A DNA stretch of 64,000 bases from Phalacrocorax aristotelis. Lineage: Eukaryota > Chordata > Aves > Suliformes > Phalacrocoracidae. The stretch spans positions 44,970,512-45,034,511 of the forward strand of contig NC_134281.1 of assembly GCF_949628215.1 (NCBI RefSeq), read 5' to 3'. Positions 1 through 11,712 of the stretch are shown here, one piece after another. Each line of letters opens with the position of its first letter. The stretch's first letter is position 1. Below the pieces are notes generated by a model. The model searched no databases. It was given only the letters and a program-made list of their open reading frames with translations, and was not told the DNA's origin. A program made the translations under genes and the position numbers.

Positions 1-1722
1 CAGCGGCAGGGTCAAACAGGGCAGGTCACTGCTGAATTTTTTGGGTTGGGTTTATCCTCTTATCCGAGCTTAAACAAGGGCAGTTTGTTTCTGGCCTTAC
101 GGATGGAGGCTTCCACGCCACGCGTTGCCTGAATGCGTGGCCTTTGGTTGAGGAATTCATCTTGTTCCCACCGATGCCATGCAGATCCATAGGGTAATGA
201 CCGAACCAAAGGTCACTTGACATTAAAGGGAAATTAAAGGAAACCTGTAATTCGTTTGAGTAGCAAAGGTGACTGTGCACAGATTGTCTTGGGAACTTGT
301 TTTTTGGCTAACAACATTCTTTTTATATAGCTTTTAATAGCAGAAAGAGCAGAATAGTCAGGAAATAGGATGTAGCAACTTGTTTCATGTTTGTGCTTGC
401 TGGATTTGAGACTTGAATCACTGGAATTTGCAAAATGATGGTGAGACAGCTGAGATGTAGTTGAGAAAAACTCAAGGGGGGCTGATACAGGACCCCTAAG
501 TCCAGCTGCGCTGGAAGAGCCTCCCAGCCAGGGCACTGGTGGCTGATTTAGCTAGATATTAATTAACAGCACCTTCCCATGGGGCAGTTTTAACAAGCCC
601 GTCTTGCCATGATACGCAGGCTGGTCCTGGGCACCTCTGGAGGTGAGCACAGTGAGCTGGGGCAGGCAGGAGAGGCAGGGAACCAGTTTGAGGTGGCTGC
701 TCTTGGCAGCAGGGTTGAGTATCCAGGAGTGGGTAAAGTTAATTAGAAAGATTTAATCTTGTTCTCCCAAACACCACGTACAAAACGCAGGTTTCTAACT
801 ACCCAGAGCTCAGAGGGGTTATGGTCACATCCAGAGGGACAAGAGGAATAAATAGGCAGGCAGGAAGGTCAGGCAGAAGTGTAAATATCCATCCCTACAA
901 CCCCCCCAGTTTATCTTCCTTCTGCTGCCAGCTTCCAAACTGCAGAAAAACTGGGACTGGGCAGATTCTGCCTTGGCGTGGCCATGCACACCCAGTGCCT
1001 ACGCTGTGCTCCAGCAGTGGGATCTGTGTGTGTCGGTATTCAAATAAAAGGCAGCGCTGCAAGAAAACTGTTTACAGTTTGCTTCCCCCAGGCAGATGGT
1101 ATCTTCATTTTTCTCCCCCTTTATCTGTCTTTGAACTTTAAATAGCTGCATTGCCCGAGCAGAGGAGAGCTGGGTTTGGGGAGGGGGAGTGTCCACCTTC
1201 CCCTCCTGCCTGTGTGGGGACAGGTCTGAATGCTGGTCTGCTGCAAATGGAACATCTCCCCATCGGCAGCCGACGCATCGCTGCAACCTGTACGGTTTAG
1301 CCCTGGCACTGTGTCAGTACCGGGGAGCCGCGCTGCCTATCTGCCTTTTCCCTGCCAGCTTTGACGCTTCTCTCTGCAGCTCAGGCTTTCCCTCACTCCC
1401 CTAAAATACAGCAGCCTGATGGCGTGCGGGCTGCTGGGAGAGGAGGAAACGCTGGCGCCTTGTTTGTTTTTTAGAGGGTGTTTGTGAAAGGAAAGGGGAG
1501 GCAAATGCCTGGGGGCTGTAGGAAGGTGCCCGGAATGCCGCGGGATGCAGCAGAATACAGGATGCTCGGGCAGCTTCAGGCCGTGCTGCAGCAGGAGGGG
1601 TGGTGCATCCCAGAGAGCACACTGAGAAGCCCCCTGAAAGCCTAAGGCTTCAACCCAAATCTATCTCTGTAGGCTGCATTTTAGCAAATTTTTTTTTAAT
1701 CTTCCTCACCTTGTTTTCACAG
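1..1722 (+). other. SSBP3: SSBP3 intron, 3' part (no exon recognised)
   Basis: This stretch precedes the first recognisable SSBP3 exon and ends in a polypyrimidine tract and an AG at 1721-1722. I searched it for the preceding proline-rich SSBP3 exon (the peptide before PPGAVPG) and did not find it, so the window appears to begin inside an intron. Several open frames of 60-110 codons occur on both strands, but none resembles a known family or is bounded by good splice sites in a consistent phase. No interspersed repeat was recognised. Confidence 0.6.
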
Positions 1723-4700
1723 CCCCCGGGTGCTGTTCCCGGTACACAGCCATTGCTGCCCAATTCAATGGATCCCACGCGACAGCAAGGTAAACCCAGC
1801 AGAGGAGGGTTGAACGTTAACGTTTCTCATCAGCTGTTAATTTGGGACCTGAAGTGGCTGCTGTGCTGTGTAACGCCCCTGCTTTCCTCCCAACAGGGCA
1901 CCCTAACATGGGCGGCCCCATGCAAAGGATGAATCCTCCGCGAGGGATGGGCCCCATGGGTCCCGGTCCGCAGGTAAGCCCAGTGCCAAAGAGCATCTTA
2001 CAAGCTCGGCAAACGCCGCGCACCATCGAAACAACCTCCTGGGGCTCAAAGGGCTGGGAGTTCCCCACCCACCCACCCTGTCCCCCCATTAGTGTTAATG
2101 CGTTTTACATTAGTCTTGCATCTGGAAATCCCTCCTTTTAACATGAGTGAGATCTTCAGAGCTCATTAAGGTTATTGCAACCTCCCTTCTGCCCTTCCGT
2201 CAAAGGGGATGGCACTTAGCGCCGCGCTGGAGCAGCCTTTGAGTGCATCACACTGCCTGCCTGGGAAATAGTTACGACCTAACAGCAGGAAAGGGAAAGG
2301 AGGCTTGCATTAAAAATAAATAAATAAAAAGAAATGGCAAAGATCCCTTTAGCAGGGGAATAAGGCTTTCCTCCGCAAGGTTCCCCTTTGCCTGCCCTTC
2401 CTGCTGCCTGCTTGAGCTCTCTATTTCAGGAAAGGGGAGTAGACTTTTGAAATTAAGCAGATCTGGGTTAATATATGCTGTCTTACCGTTGATTCACTTT
2501 ACGGAGTGGCTTGTTATTGACTCACTCCTGTTTGTTCCTTCTACGAGACTTCAAAACCAGATTACCATATTTTGGTTGGAGGTTTATCCTCTCTGCATCG
2601 TCGCCTACGTCGAGTTTGTAGCGCGAGGATCAGAGTCTGTCAAGAGACAAGCGGGTGTGCTGGAGTTTTGTTTTGTTTTTTTCCCCAGAGACTGCTGAGA
2701 TAAGAGAATATTGTGTAAAGAGGGAGTTGTGTCATCTCTTTTTAACACCAGCCTGAGGATGCTGCTCAGGGATGCCTGGCCATCTCTGCAGACACCCAGA
2801 TCCAACCCAGGGCAGGGGATAAAAAACGTGCACAAGCATCATTTTACAGACAAGCCCTTCAATAGCAAAGCCAGGGATGCTTTGAGTGCTGCTGCTGTGC
2901 TTAAAATCCTCCTTTCCTGGAGGACTGCACCTAAAGGAAATGGCATTTGTTAGTGTGGCCTGCGCCAAGGAGAGCGGCGGCAGTTTGCCTGGAGGAGGCT
3001 GCTCGCTTCCCACTTGCAAAGCTCAACGCGAAACTTGGAAGCCGCGAGCGCGCGTTCAGCGCCGCGTGGGATGGCAGTGGCTCTGGGAGCCGGCAGGAGT
3101 TGTGAAATGTTCAGAGCTTTATTTTTGACTCTGCCATTCCGTGTGTACGTACATTAGGGAGAGGCTTTTTAAAAGGCAGCCTTTCCCTGGGGAAGTGCTG
3201 GGCTTCCCAATCTGGCACCACACAGGGCGCTGCCTCCCCACGGCCGTCCAGGAGTGAGCGCAGGCAACCACCAAAAATAACGAACCAAACCCAGCAGCCC
3301 CTCACACTTTGTGTGCCCAGGACATTTTTCTTTAAGCTTTGCATCAGGACCTTCCTAAATCCTCCTCAAATTATTCCAAAGGGCTGTAGAGCATCCAGCC
3401 AGGACATCCCAGTGTCCTGACAACAGCTACTCATTATGCACCAGTGATGAATCATCCCTTACAGCCAATCGCCACTGCCTTTTTCCCTTTAATAGTTGCA
3501 GTTTTAGCTCTGCAAAAGCCAGGATTAGGTTTGCCGTTGCCTCCATGAAGAGGGTTTGTATGTTGTTGGGTTTTGGTGGTGTCTTGCTGGAGCCCGGCAT
3601 CCAGGTCGCTCAGCACAGCTGCGCTGCCTCCCCACCCTCCCTTGAGCATCTTTCAGATGGCTTCGTTTTCCAGCCTTTCAGCTCCAATTAAAAATGCTGA
3701 GCTTTTTTTTAAACAAGGGGTTTGATGCTGCTATTCAGTGTAAATGGCTGGAATTTCGATCAATTAAGGACTTGCTGGTAATTTGTTTGGGGAAAACCCT
3801 TTTCTGCCTCTTCAAAACAAACTTTGGCAATGCCCTCAGCAGAGCACTGTGCTCCGATGCATCTGTAAGTCCAGGGAAGAATCAGTAGCACTGCAGTATT
3901 ACACTTAAAATCCAGCTTGGAGTGCTGCGAGGGGCTGCAGAATAGGAAGTCCCCCCCTCCTGCCCTAGCAATTTTTTCACTAAATGGCAAAAATACAGCC
4001 CAAAAAGATGCATTGTGGGGGGAAGGTGGGAGGGGATGAGCCGCAGCGTGACCTAAATCCGGCTGCACACCACCCGGAGGGCACAGGGAGCAAAGCGCAG
4101 ACCAAATGGAGCGCAGCATTCAGGGGATTCCTCTTCCTTTGCTGCCTTGGGCTTGGCTTTGTACTAGAGCTGATTTTAGGAGATGAGGGACAAAGATCTG
4201 AGGCTCCCAGTCCTGGCTGGAGGCTAAGCTGTGTGGAATAAGTCAGGATTGGAGCCCCGAGAGACTGCCAACCCTTGCCCGCTCTGGGGGTGTAGCAGAG
4301 AGCTGGGAATCAACAGGAAAACAAGCCTGGTTTTCCCTACTCCAGCTGTCATCCTGGGAGCAGGGGATACTCCATCTCATGGGGAGTTTGTGCAGCCTTT
4401 TGGGTCCTGACGCTGCAGCAATAACCTTCCAAATGATGCCTTCTTTTCTCCTCCTGCCCCTGTTCTCTACTGCACAAAAGGACAAACCCAAAGGACTGTT
4501 GGTGCCCGGGCGCTGCGGGCAGATTTGTCTCCTGGAGCTGGGAGGGGGCTGTTTTCCCTCTACCAGCATGGCATCAGAGACCAGAGGGGGGGACTTGGGG
4601 GCTCAGCCTGGCTCCCTTCCACATTCAGCTGCCTGCTTTTTTTATAAACACAATTGCTAATGGCCTCTATGCTCATCATCATATTTTTTTTTTTTTCTTT

Positions 4701-7700
4701 TAAAGCTCATTTTTGCAAACTAACCCTCTTGGGGTTTTGTTTGTTGTTTTTTTTCCCATTCTCTTGTCTTCTCCGGTTTCTCTTCCTGTTACGGTAGACT
4801 GACCCTTGGTTATTGTTGCAGAACTATGGCAGTGGCATGAGACCTCCACCCAACTCCCTAGGTCCCGGCATGCCTGGAATTAACATGTAAGGCAAACCCC
4901 ACACCTGGGATGTTTGGCTGCCAACTTGGGCTTTGCAGGACGATAAGGATAAAAACGCCTTTTTTTTTTTTTTTCCTGTTTAATTTTGATCCCAGGGGGC
5001 CAGGAGCCGGCAGACCGTGGCCGAACCCCAGCAGTGCTAATTCAGTGAGTATCCCGTGGTCCTTGAAGCAAGAGCAGGGCTGGTTGGGGACTGTCCCGCA
5101 AATGGGGCCATTCCCTATTAGCTGAATCCTGCTAATGAGAGGGGGTTCCCCAACCTCTTGTTTAGGTGCTACATCTAAAGCCTAAGCCCTGCTCCTGTGC
5201 TGCCCTCCCTGTGGCGGGGTGCAGCTGTGGAGGCTGGTGGGCCCTGAGACCCCCATCCTGGCTGGGCTGGGGGGGCAGTGGGTGCTCTCAGCTGTGCTCT
5301 GCTGGGGTCCAGCCTGTGGGAGCCTCTGTGTGCCCCATGGCTGAACCTGGTTCTCTTCTCTCTATAGATCCCATACTCTTCTTCATCGCCTGGTACATAC
5401 GTGGTGAGTCCTCCTGCGCCATCTGTCCATCCTGTCGTCAGGGTTCAGAGGTGTTATGGCTCGGGGAGCTCATGCAGTCTTGGGGGACAAAAATCAATGC
5501 CAGGGTGGGGGCCAGGCTGGGTTTGGGGTGCGAGGTCCAGATGGGGGAGGTGTTTGAAAATGGGGAGGTTGGCAATGCTTGCGTTAGCACAGCTGACCCC
5601 CGCTTTGTCTCTCTGCAGGGTCCACCCGGCGGCGGCGGTCCTCCAGGGACACCCATCATGCCAAGTCCCGCAGGTATGAGCCCCCCAAGACCCTCCTCTT
5701 CAGGGCCAGCCCTCCTGGGCTCTTGCCCCTTCCCCGGCCAGGAGACCCCATCCCTGGGGCTGCACTGCGAAGCAGAGGCAACCCCTGTCCAACTGGCCAT
5801 AACAATTTATGTAGCTATTGCCTTTCCAGGGAGCAAGTGGTGTGGGCTGCTTGGCTTAGGGATGGCATTTGGGAATGTTCCTTACAGATCTGGATGCTGT
5901 GGGGCTCGGGGAGGTGGGAAGGTGAGGAGTGCTACATGGTGGGGAATTACCTCCCTGCGCTTCCCAGCCAGGAGTTGAATTATTTTTCACAGTTGAATTT
6001 CTGTGATTAAAAACTTTGTGGATCTTCATTAAATACAAATTAGCCAGAAAATGGTGGTACTTAGAGAGAATTTTAGGTGATAAAATACAAAAGAATGAGT
6101 TCAAGTGGCATGAGTTTGTTTTAATTAAGAAATGAATTAATCACCCGACTTATTGGGCTTCACTGTTCCACAGATTCAACAAATTCAAGTGACAACATCT
6201 ACACAATGATTAATCCAGTACCGCCCGCAGGCAGTCGATCGAATGTAAGTCTGCTTTCTAATAATTTACATATCAGATACCATAACAAATCATAATTAAC
6301 TTCATCAGTTGAGAGTAAAGCAGTTTAATTGATTTCAGCCATTTGTTACAAAACAGAAATAAAACAAACCATCAAAAAGCGATTAACTCTTCGGTGACTT
6401 TGTTAATTTTTTATGCTTATTGAGAGAGCGGCGGTCCTGCTGCTCTGGCTGAGGTGGTGGCAGCTGCATGCCCGGCAAGATGCTGTGTTTTGCAGGATAT
6501 CGGCAGGCTTAAATCTTGTTAAATGCTGGTTGGAGAGAGCCATCTGTGCTGCCATGGGTCTGGGTCTGCCTGCACCCGTCTGGCCAAATTTTCTGGGTGC
6601 ACCCACAGGAGCACTAGCCCCTAGGCATGCCCTGCAGCCTCAGGGGTGGATGCGTCCCTTCTCTCACTTGGCTCCGGAGGGATGGCTGGGGAGGGGACGG
6701 TCCCCGGGAACCACTGGCACTGTGGCACACGTGCAGGGAGGTTTTGTGGCTGATTTTGGTTTTGTTGCCTTTTTTTCCCTCAGTTCCCAATGGGCCCCGG
6801 CTCCGACGGCCCCATGGGTGGCATGGGCGGCATGGAGCCCCATCACATGAACGGATCGTTAGGTGAGTGCATGCATAGGGGGCTGTGGCTCGGGGAACCC
6901 CACCATGCCTTCACTCCCCAGGGATGCTGGCAGAGCATCCCAGTGCCTGCTCCTGTCCCAGGGTCAGCCCCCAGTTTGGACGAGTGCTCGAAGCAGAGCC
7001 TTTGGCTGGAAATCAGAAGGGTGATCTGGGGGCAAACAGGGCAGGGGGGCATGGGGACCATCGCTGCATGATCAATAAGGCTGTTCTTTTGTGTCCCTCT
7101 CTGTACAGGGTCAGGAGACATAGATGGACTTCCAAAAGTAAGTGAGTTGCAGGGTGCGTGTGTGGGCCCCCTTTTTCTTGGCACTGGGGTGCCAGTGCAA
7201 CCCCAACGGAAGGGGTCACATCAGGCTGGGCTGCATCCTGCCCCCAGCGGCACTGGGGGCATCCTGCCCCAGCCTGCTCACCACCTCCCTCCTCATCTTC
7301 TGCAGAATTCTCCAAACAACATAAGTGGCATTAGCAATCCCCCGGGCACTCCAAGAGATGACGGGGAGCTGGGAGGCAACTTTCTCCATTCCTTCCAAAA
7401 TGACAATGTGAGTGAGCGCCTCCCTGGGGATGGGGGGACAGTCCCCAGGGCATGCCGGCACAGGGGCGGGTGGGCTTGGCAGTTGGGTGCCTTTTGGACC
7501 TGGGTTGTGCTGTGTGTGGGCTGCTCCGGGACAGAATATGGGGAGGAAGAAATACACTGGTGGGTGCAAGCTTGGGTCCTCAGCAGGATGGGTGTACTGA
7601 GGAGAGGATCCCACGGGATGGAGAGGAGCCCGCGCAGGTGCAGCCAGCTCTGCTGGCCTCGACGATTCAAGGCTGTGCGTGGCTGCAGACATCCCTCCTC

Positions 7701-8009
7701 TTCTTCCTCTAATAGCAGCATATACATGTGTGCATGTTAATTATTTGGTTTAAATTGCATCTCACCCCATACTGTTCTGCTGATTTTCTCCCTGGAAAAG
7801 CAAGTTACAGAGCAGATTACACCCTGATATATTTGAATCTCCAGCCTATCCTCTCCTCCTGATTTATTAGATCCAATTAGGTTGCTGTATAATTGTCACC
7901 AGCCTCCTTTTGCATCCCCTGTTGGTGTCTGGAGGTCTGGCCTGCCTGGTTTCTCACCCTGGCTCTGTCTCTCTTCCAGTATTCCCCCAGCATGACGATG
8001 AGTGTGTGA
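1723..8009 (+). CDS. SSBP3: SSBP3, single-stranded DNA-binding protein 3, C-terminal part (11 exons)
   Basis: SSBP3 is a nuclear cofactor that binds and stabilises LDB1 in LIM-homeodomain transcription complexes. The N-terminal LisH/LUFS region lies upstream of the window. Coding exons: 1723-1789, 1897-1973, 4822-4886, 4996-5044, 5368-5403, 5619-5673, 6174-6244, 6784-6862, 7109-7137, 7306-7407 and 7980-8009 (stop TGA 8007-8009). All have AG/GT borders and join in phase to 219 residues plus stop. The encoded Pro/Gly/Met-rich tail contains [73 protein letters not shown], and ends YSPSMTMSV, which is the SSBP2/3/4 pattern. I favour SSBP3 over its paralogs because of the neighbours (MRPL37, CYB5RL, CDCP2, TCEANC2, TMEM59). 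Introns are short (106 bp at 1790-1896, 109 bp at 4887-4995) except 1974-4821, in which no further exon is seen. The gene is 5'-partial because of the window edge, not broken. Confidence 0.95.
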
Positions 8010-8080
8010 TTTCCCTCCCCCTCCTCCTCTCCAGGATCAAGACAGTCAGCTGCCGTTCGGAGGATCTCAACGAATTATGC

Positions 8081-8103
8081 AAGAAGAAGAAGAAGAAGAA
8101 GCT
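8081..8103. repeat. (AAG)n microsatellite in SSBP3 3' UTR
   Basis: Seven uninterrupted AAG units shortly after the SSBP3 stop codon, on the transcribed strand. Confidence 0.85.
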
Positions 8104-9944
8104 AGGTGTATGGGCAGGGAGACGCGTGGCGGGGGCCAAAACCCCAGGTTTAGTTTCATGCAATAAAAAGGCTGAACTTTTTATTCCATAAAACATGAAG
8201 GACAAAACTTAAAATATTTCAAGACATGACAAGACCCTTCTTTGTGCAGAAGGGTTTATATATGTACATGACACTTCTTTTTGGAAACAAACGGAAGCCT
8301 CTAGCACCCAACTCCGATCTCTTTGCTTTGTTCTTTTAAATAAAGACAGAAACCGAACCTGTTGTATGTTTGTGCCGTGCGACACCAGGAAGCTAGTCTA
8401 GATATGAAATCTCATGTTGTCTCTGTTGTAGTCATTTTTTTAAATAAACTGGACAGTTTACAATGGTGGTTTTCGTTCAGAAGGCCTGGTTTTTTTTTTT
8501 TGTTTTGGGTTTTTTTTTCCCTTCTATTTTTTGTTGGGGTTTTTGTTTGTTTGTTTGTTTGCAGCACAACGCTTCCTCCTCCAGTTAACAAGATCTGCTT
8601 TGGGGAAGAGACTCCACCACCTCGTTATAAACTTATTAACGCAGGTGACCCCTTCTACGATCACATCCTCAAATGAATCGTGATCTTGCTCTCTGTGACT
8701 GTGGCATGCACTGTGTTAGTCTTTCCCCCCTCTCTGAGTACAAGAGGAAATCTCTGTCGCTCCCTTCCCCAGAGTCCTTCAGCTGGTTCACTGCAAAAAT
8801 GGATTTTTTAAATACTTTTTTTTTAAATCCACTGAAATAAAGGGTTAATCTGACCTGGGACTTTGAAACTGTGATCTCCAGCTAACTTTGGGTGTTCGGG
8901 GGGGGTGGGGGGGGGCGTGTATTTGCTTTTGGGGGTATTTTGGGGGGGTACTTTTCTTTAATGTGCTCTTGTCAGGGTTTCACTTATCTATGATTTGGAA
9001 CTGGATGGAGATATTTTTTAAGGAATTCTTGTTGTTAAAATGTAACCTTGCTATTCTGTAGGCTCGCTCTGTAATAAGAAAATAAAAATTAATGGCAAGC
9101 ATCGAAGGCCCTTCCTTCTGGTGGGAGAGGAAGGGACGAGCCAAGGCGGCGGGTTGGGATCTCTGTACATGACACTACCCTGTAGTTTGGTCTTTGTTTT
9201 TCTCCAGCTCCCATTTCTGCTCCATGTATATCATATTCTGTAAAATATTCTCTCCCTTGGATTTGACCTTTGTGCGGATTATTGAAAGCATTGTATCTTG
9301 TTTCAGTGTTTTTTCTTACCTTGTAGTCTGGTTCGAAAATTGCCGAGAGGGGGGAAAAAAAGTAATTATTATACATTGTAGTTTGTGTACGATATTTGTT
9401 GATAATGTTTTATTAAAGGGATGTCTTTTTTCCGCACCCCTTCATTTAAATGTTTTTGGGGAACATTTGGCTTGTTTTTATTATTCTGACTGCAAAACAT
9501 GAGATGACAAAACTTTTTTTTAGCGTGTAATATGAATTTTTTTAAAAAAAAATGTTTGCCTTCTTTTTCCTAGGCATTTTAATTGTGCTTTACCTGTAGA
9601 AAGTTGCTGGGGAGGGAGGGGCGGGTGGGATGGGGGGATCTGATGGTGTCAGTCTCATAGTTACAGTCAGGTTAATATTTTCCAAGTAACACTGAGAAAT
9701 AACAACGCAGATTTGTTGCATCGCAAATATACCCGGGAGCTCCCCGAGGGGTCAATTTTTCTTCCTTTTCTGCTTTCCATCTTGGGTTTTTGGTTTGTCT
9801 TTTTTTTTTCTTCTGACGTGAGGAAATGAAAGGACCGGTTTTAATGTATTTTAAAATGAATAGCTAAATTATTGTCTTCATTGGTATGGGATGGTTTTTT
9901 TGAATGAAACGGTTCTCCCCCCTTCTCCCCCCTCCCCATGCTGT

Positions 9945-9950
9945 AATAAA
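9945..9950 (+). promoter_or_regulatory. SSBP3: Distal poly(A) signal of SSBP3
   Basis: AATAAA followed about 20 bases later by TG-rich sequence. It is the last such hexamer before the change to intergenic composition. Confidence 0.55.
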
Positions 9951-10410
9951 TATCAACATAAACATTTGATTTCAGTGCTCTGCAGTTTGTTCCTGGTGTT
10001 TGCTGCCAGACCTGGTGGGTGGGGAATTCTTTTGACCCTTATGCAACAAGGACCAAGCCCTGGCTCTGGGACGTGGGAGCAGAGGTGATGCAGAGCTGAG
10101 AGGTGGCTGGTGTTGGGGGTGTGCCTGGCTGAGGCTGGGAAGGTGGATGGGGATTTGGTTGCCGCACAGGACCCAGGGTCAGGGAGAGGCTTGGTTTAAC
10201 GATGCTCACTTGGTTTATGTTTGGGGTTTGGTTTTTTTGTTTGTTTTTTTTTTAAGCATTTTAAAAATTCACATTTTAGCCTAGGAAAATGGTCAGTGTT
10301 GCCTGCACTGGGCTCAGAATGCGCTGTGCAGGACCCTCACCCTCCCTGCACCCAGCCTGCCTGGATGCAGGCAGAGGGGGCTTTCTGAGGCTAAAAAGGC
10401 CGGGGGAGGA

Positions 10411-10438
10411 TTTTTTTTTTCTTTTTTTTTTTTTTTTT
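10411..10438. repeat. Poly-T tract
   Basis: 28 bases, all T except one C. Confidence 0.85.
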
Positions 10439-10588
10439 CACCCTGTCCTCCAGAGTTTCTCCATGCAGCAGGTTACAGATCAGGGATGCCCTGGGAGAGG
10501 AGCTGGGTCTTGCTACCTCCGATTGCTGGAGTCCTGCCTGCTGGGAGGTAAGCAAGGGAGAGGGAAGGGATGCAAATGTCACCTTCAA

Positions 10589-10590
<2 letters not shown>

Positions 10591-10637
<47 letters not shown>
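10591..10637. repeat. (CA)n-(TA)n microsatellite
   Basis: About 17 CA units followed directly by about 5 TA units. It is an alternating purine-pyrimidine tract and likely length-polymorphic. Confidence 0.95.
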
Positions 10638-10638
<1 letters not shown>

Positions 10639-11394
10639 GCTTGCAATGGGATCTGCTGATCCCTGCTCCTCGAGCAAGGGCTGGCTGCAGCGCATGATGG
10701 GTGTGTGCACTGTTACAGGAGCCAACACAGCCCCAGGCTCTGAACCAGCTGCTGGAGATGGAGGAACCCAGGCAAGGCCGACCTGGTTCCCTGACAGGCA
10801 GGATCAGAGGCTGCTGCAGCACTTGGGGAAATATTGGGGCTTTTCAGGTCTTTATATGTGTGGTTGCAAGCGCAGGGTGCCTGAAATGCTCATGGGAGCT
10901 GCTGCCTTGAGCCTTGTTCTCTGCCTTTGACTAGTTGAGGCAGGATAAGGCTGGCTGCAATTGTGCAGCTTCTCTCCCTCCTTGAGGGAACATTCAAACG
11001 TGGGTTGAGGGCTGCAGGGGGCTGCAGGCTCACGGAGCTGCAAGCCATCCTGGAGGTCTGCTGGTGCTGGGGGATGCTCCCATCCAGCACCGATACCTGC
11101 AGCCATGTCACTGCTGCAATTCCAGGAGTGAGAGCCGTGTGATGGCAGATGCTTGTGGAGTAGAGGGGCGAGGGGATTGGTGTGTTGGATGTCTGCTAGG
11201 TTTGGGATCTACCCAGAAAAACTCATTGTGCCTGCAGAGCTCATTAGCATGTAATTAATGGTGGGTCCAAGGAGTCGTGTATGTTCACACCCTTTGCTAC
11301 CTGTGCACCTTTGCCTCCAGGTTAATGCCACAAATGTCCTTGTGCAGGGTCCAGAGCCATGCCCCGATACAGTTTTTGGTCCAGGCAACCACGC

Positions 11395-11712
11395 CACAGA
11401 ATCATTAAGGTTGGAAAAGACCCTTGAGATCATCAAGCCCAACCGCTAACCTATCACTGCCAAGTCCACCACTAAACCATATCCTCAAGCACATCTACCC
11501 TTCTTTTAAATACCTCCAGAGGTGGAGCCTCAACCACCTCCCTGGGCAGCCTGTTCCACTGTTTGACAACCCTTTCAGTGAAGAAGTTTTTCCTAGCGTC
11601 CAACCTAAACTTCCCCTGGCGCAGCTTGAGGCCATTTCCTCTCGTCCTCCCTCTGTGCTTTGCAGAAAGTAGCATGAGTGTTGTCCATCACTTGGAAACG
11701 TGACCCCCCACC
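11395..11712 (-). mobile_element. CR1 LINE, 5'-truncated 3' end
   Basis: Read on the minus strand, the fragment encodes the C-terminal end of the CR1 reverse-transcriptase ORF over about 67 codons (11472-11675). Motifs include [38 protein letters not shown] and [11 protein letters not shown], typical of avian CR1. It is followed by the short CR1 3' UTR ending in a GATTCTGTG-like terminus at 11395-11403. CR1 elements are non-LTR retrotransposons normally truncated at the 5' end, as here. The clean reading frame suggests moderate age. It lies between two gene 3' ends and disrupts no exon. Confidence 0.92.

Larger units (their letters stand above)
8010..9970 (+). other. SSBP3: SSBP3 3' untranslated region
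   Basis: The sequence after the TGA is T-rich with long T and G runs, an AAG trinucleotide repeat at 8081-8103, a TTTG repeat near 8545-8563 and a G-run cluster at 8898-8948. Poly(A) signal hexamers AATAAA occur at 8162, 8338, 8836-8841, 9081-9086 and 9945-9950. The last is followed by TG-rich sequence and then GC-richer intergenic DNA, so I place the main 3' end near 9970. Alternative polyadenylation at the earlier hexamers is likely but unproven. Confidence 0.65.

Noticed and set aside
5166-5978. 270-codon open frame on the + strand
   Set aside because: It overlaps two SSBP3 exons and their introns in GC-rich DNA. The SSBP3 frame with splicing explains the conserved peptides, and the rest has no domain.
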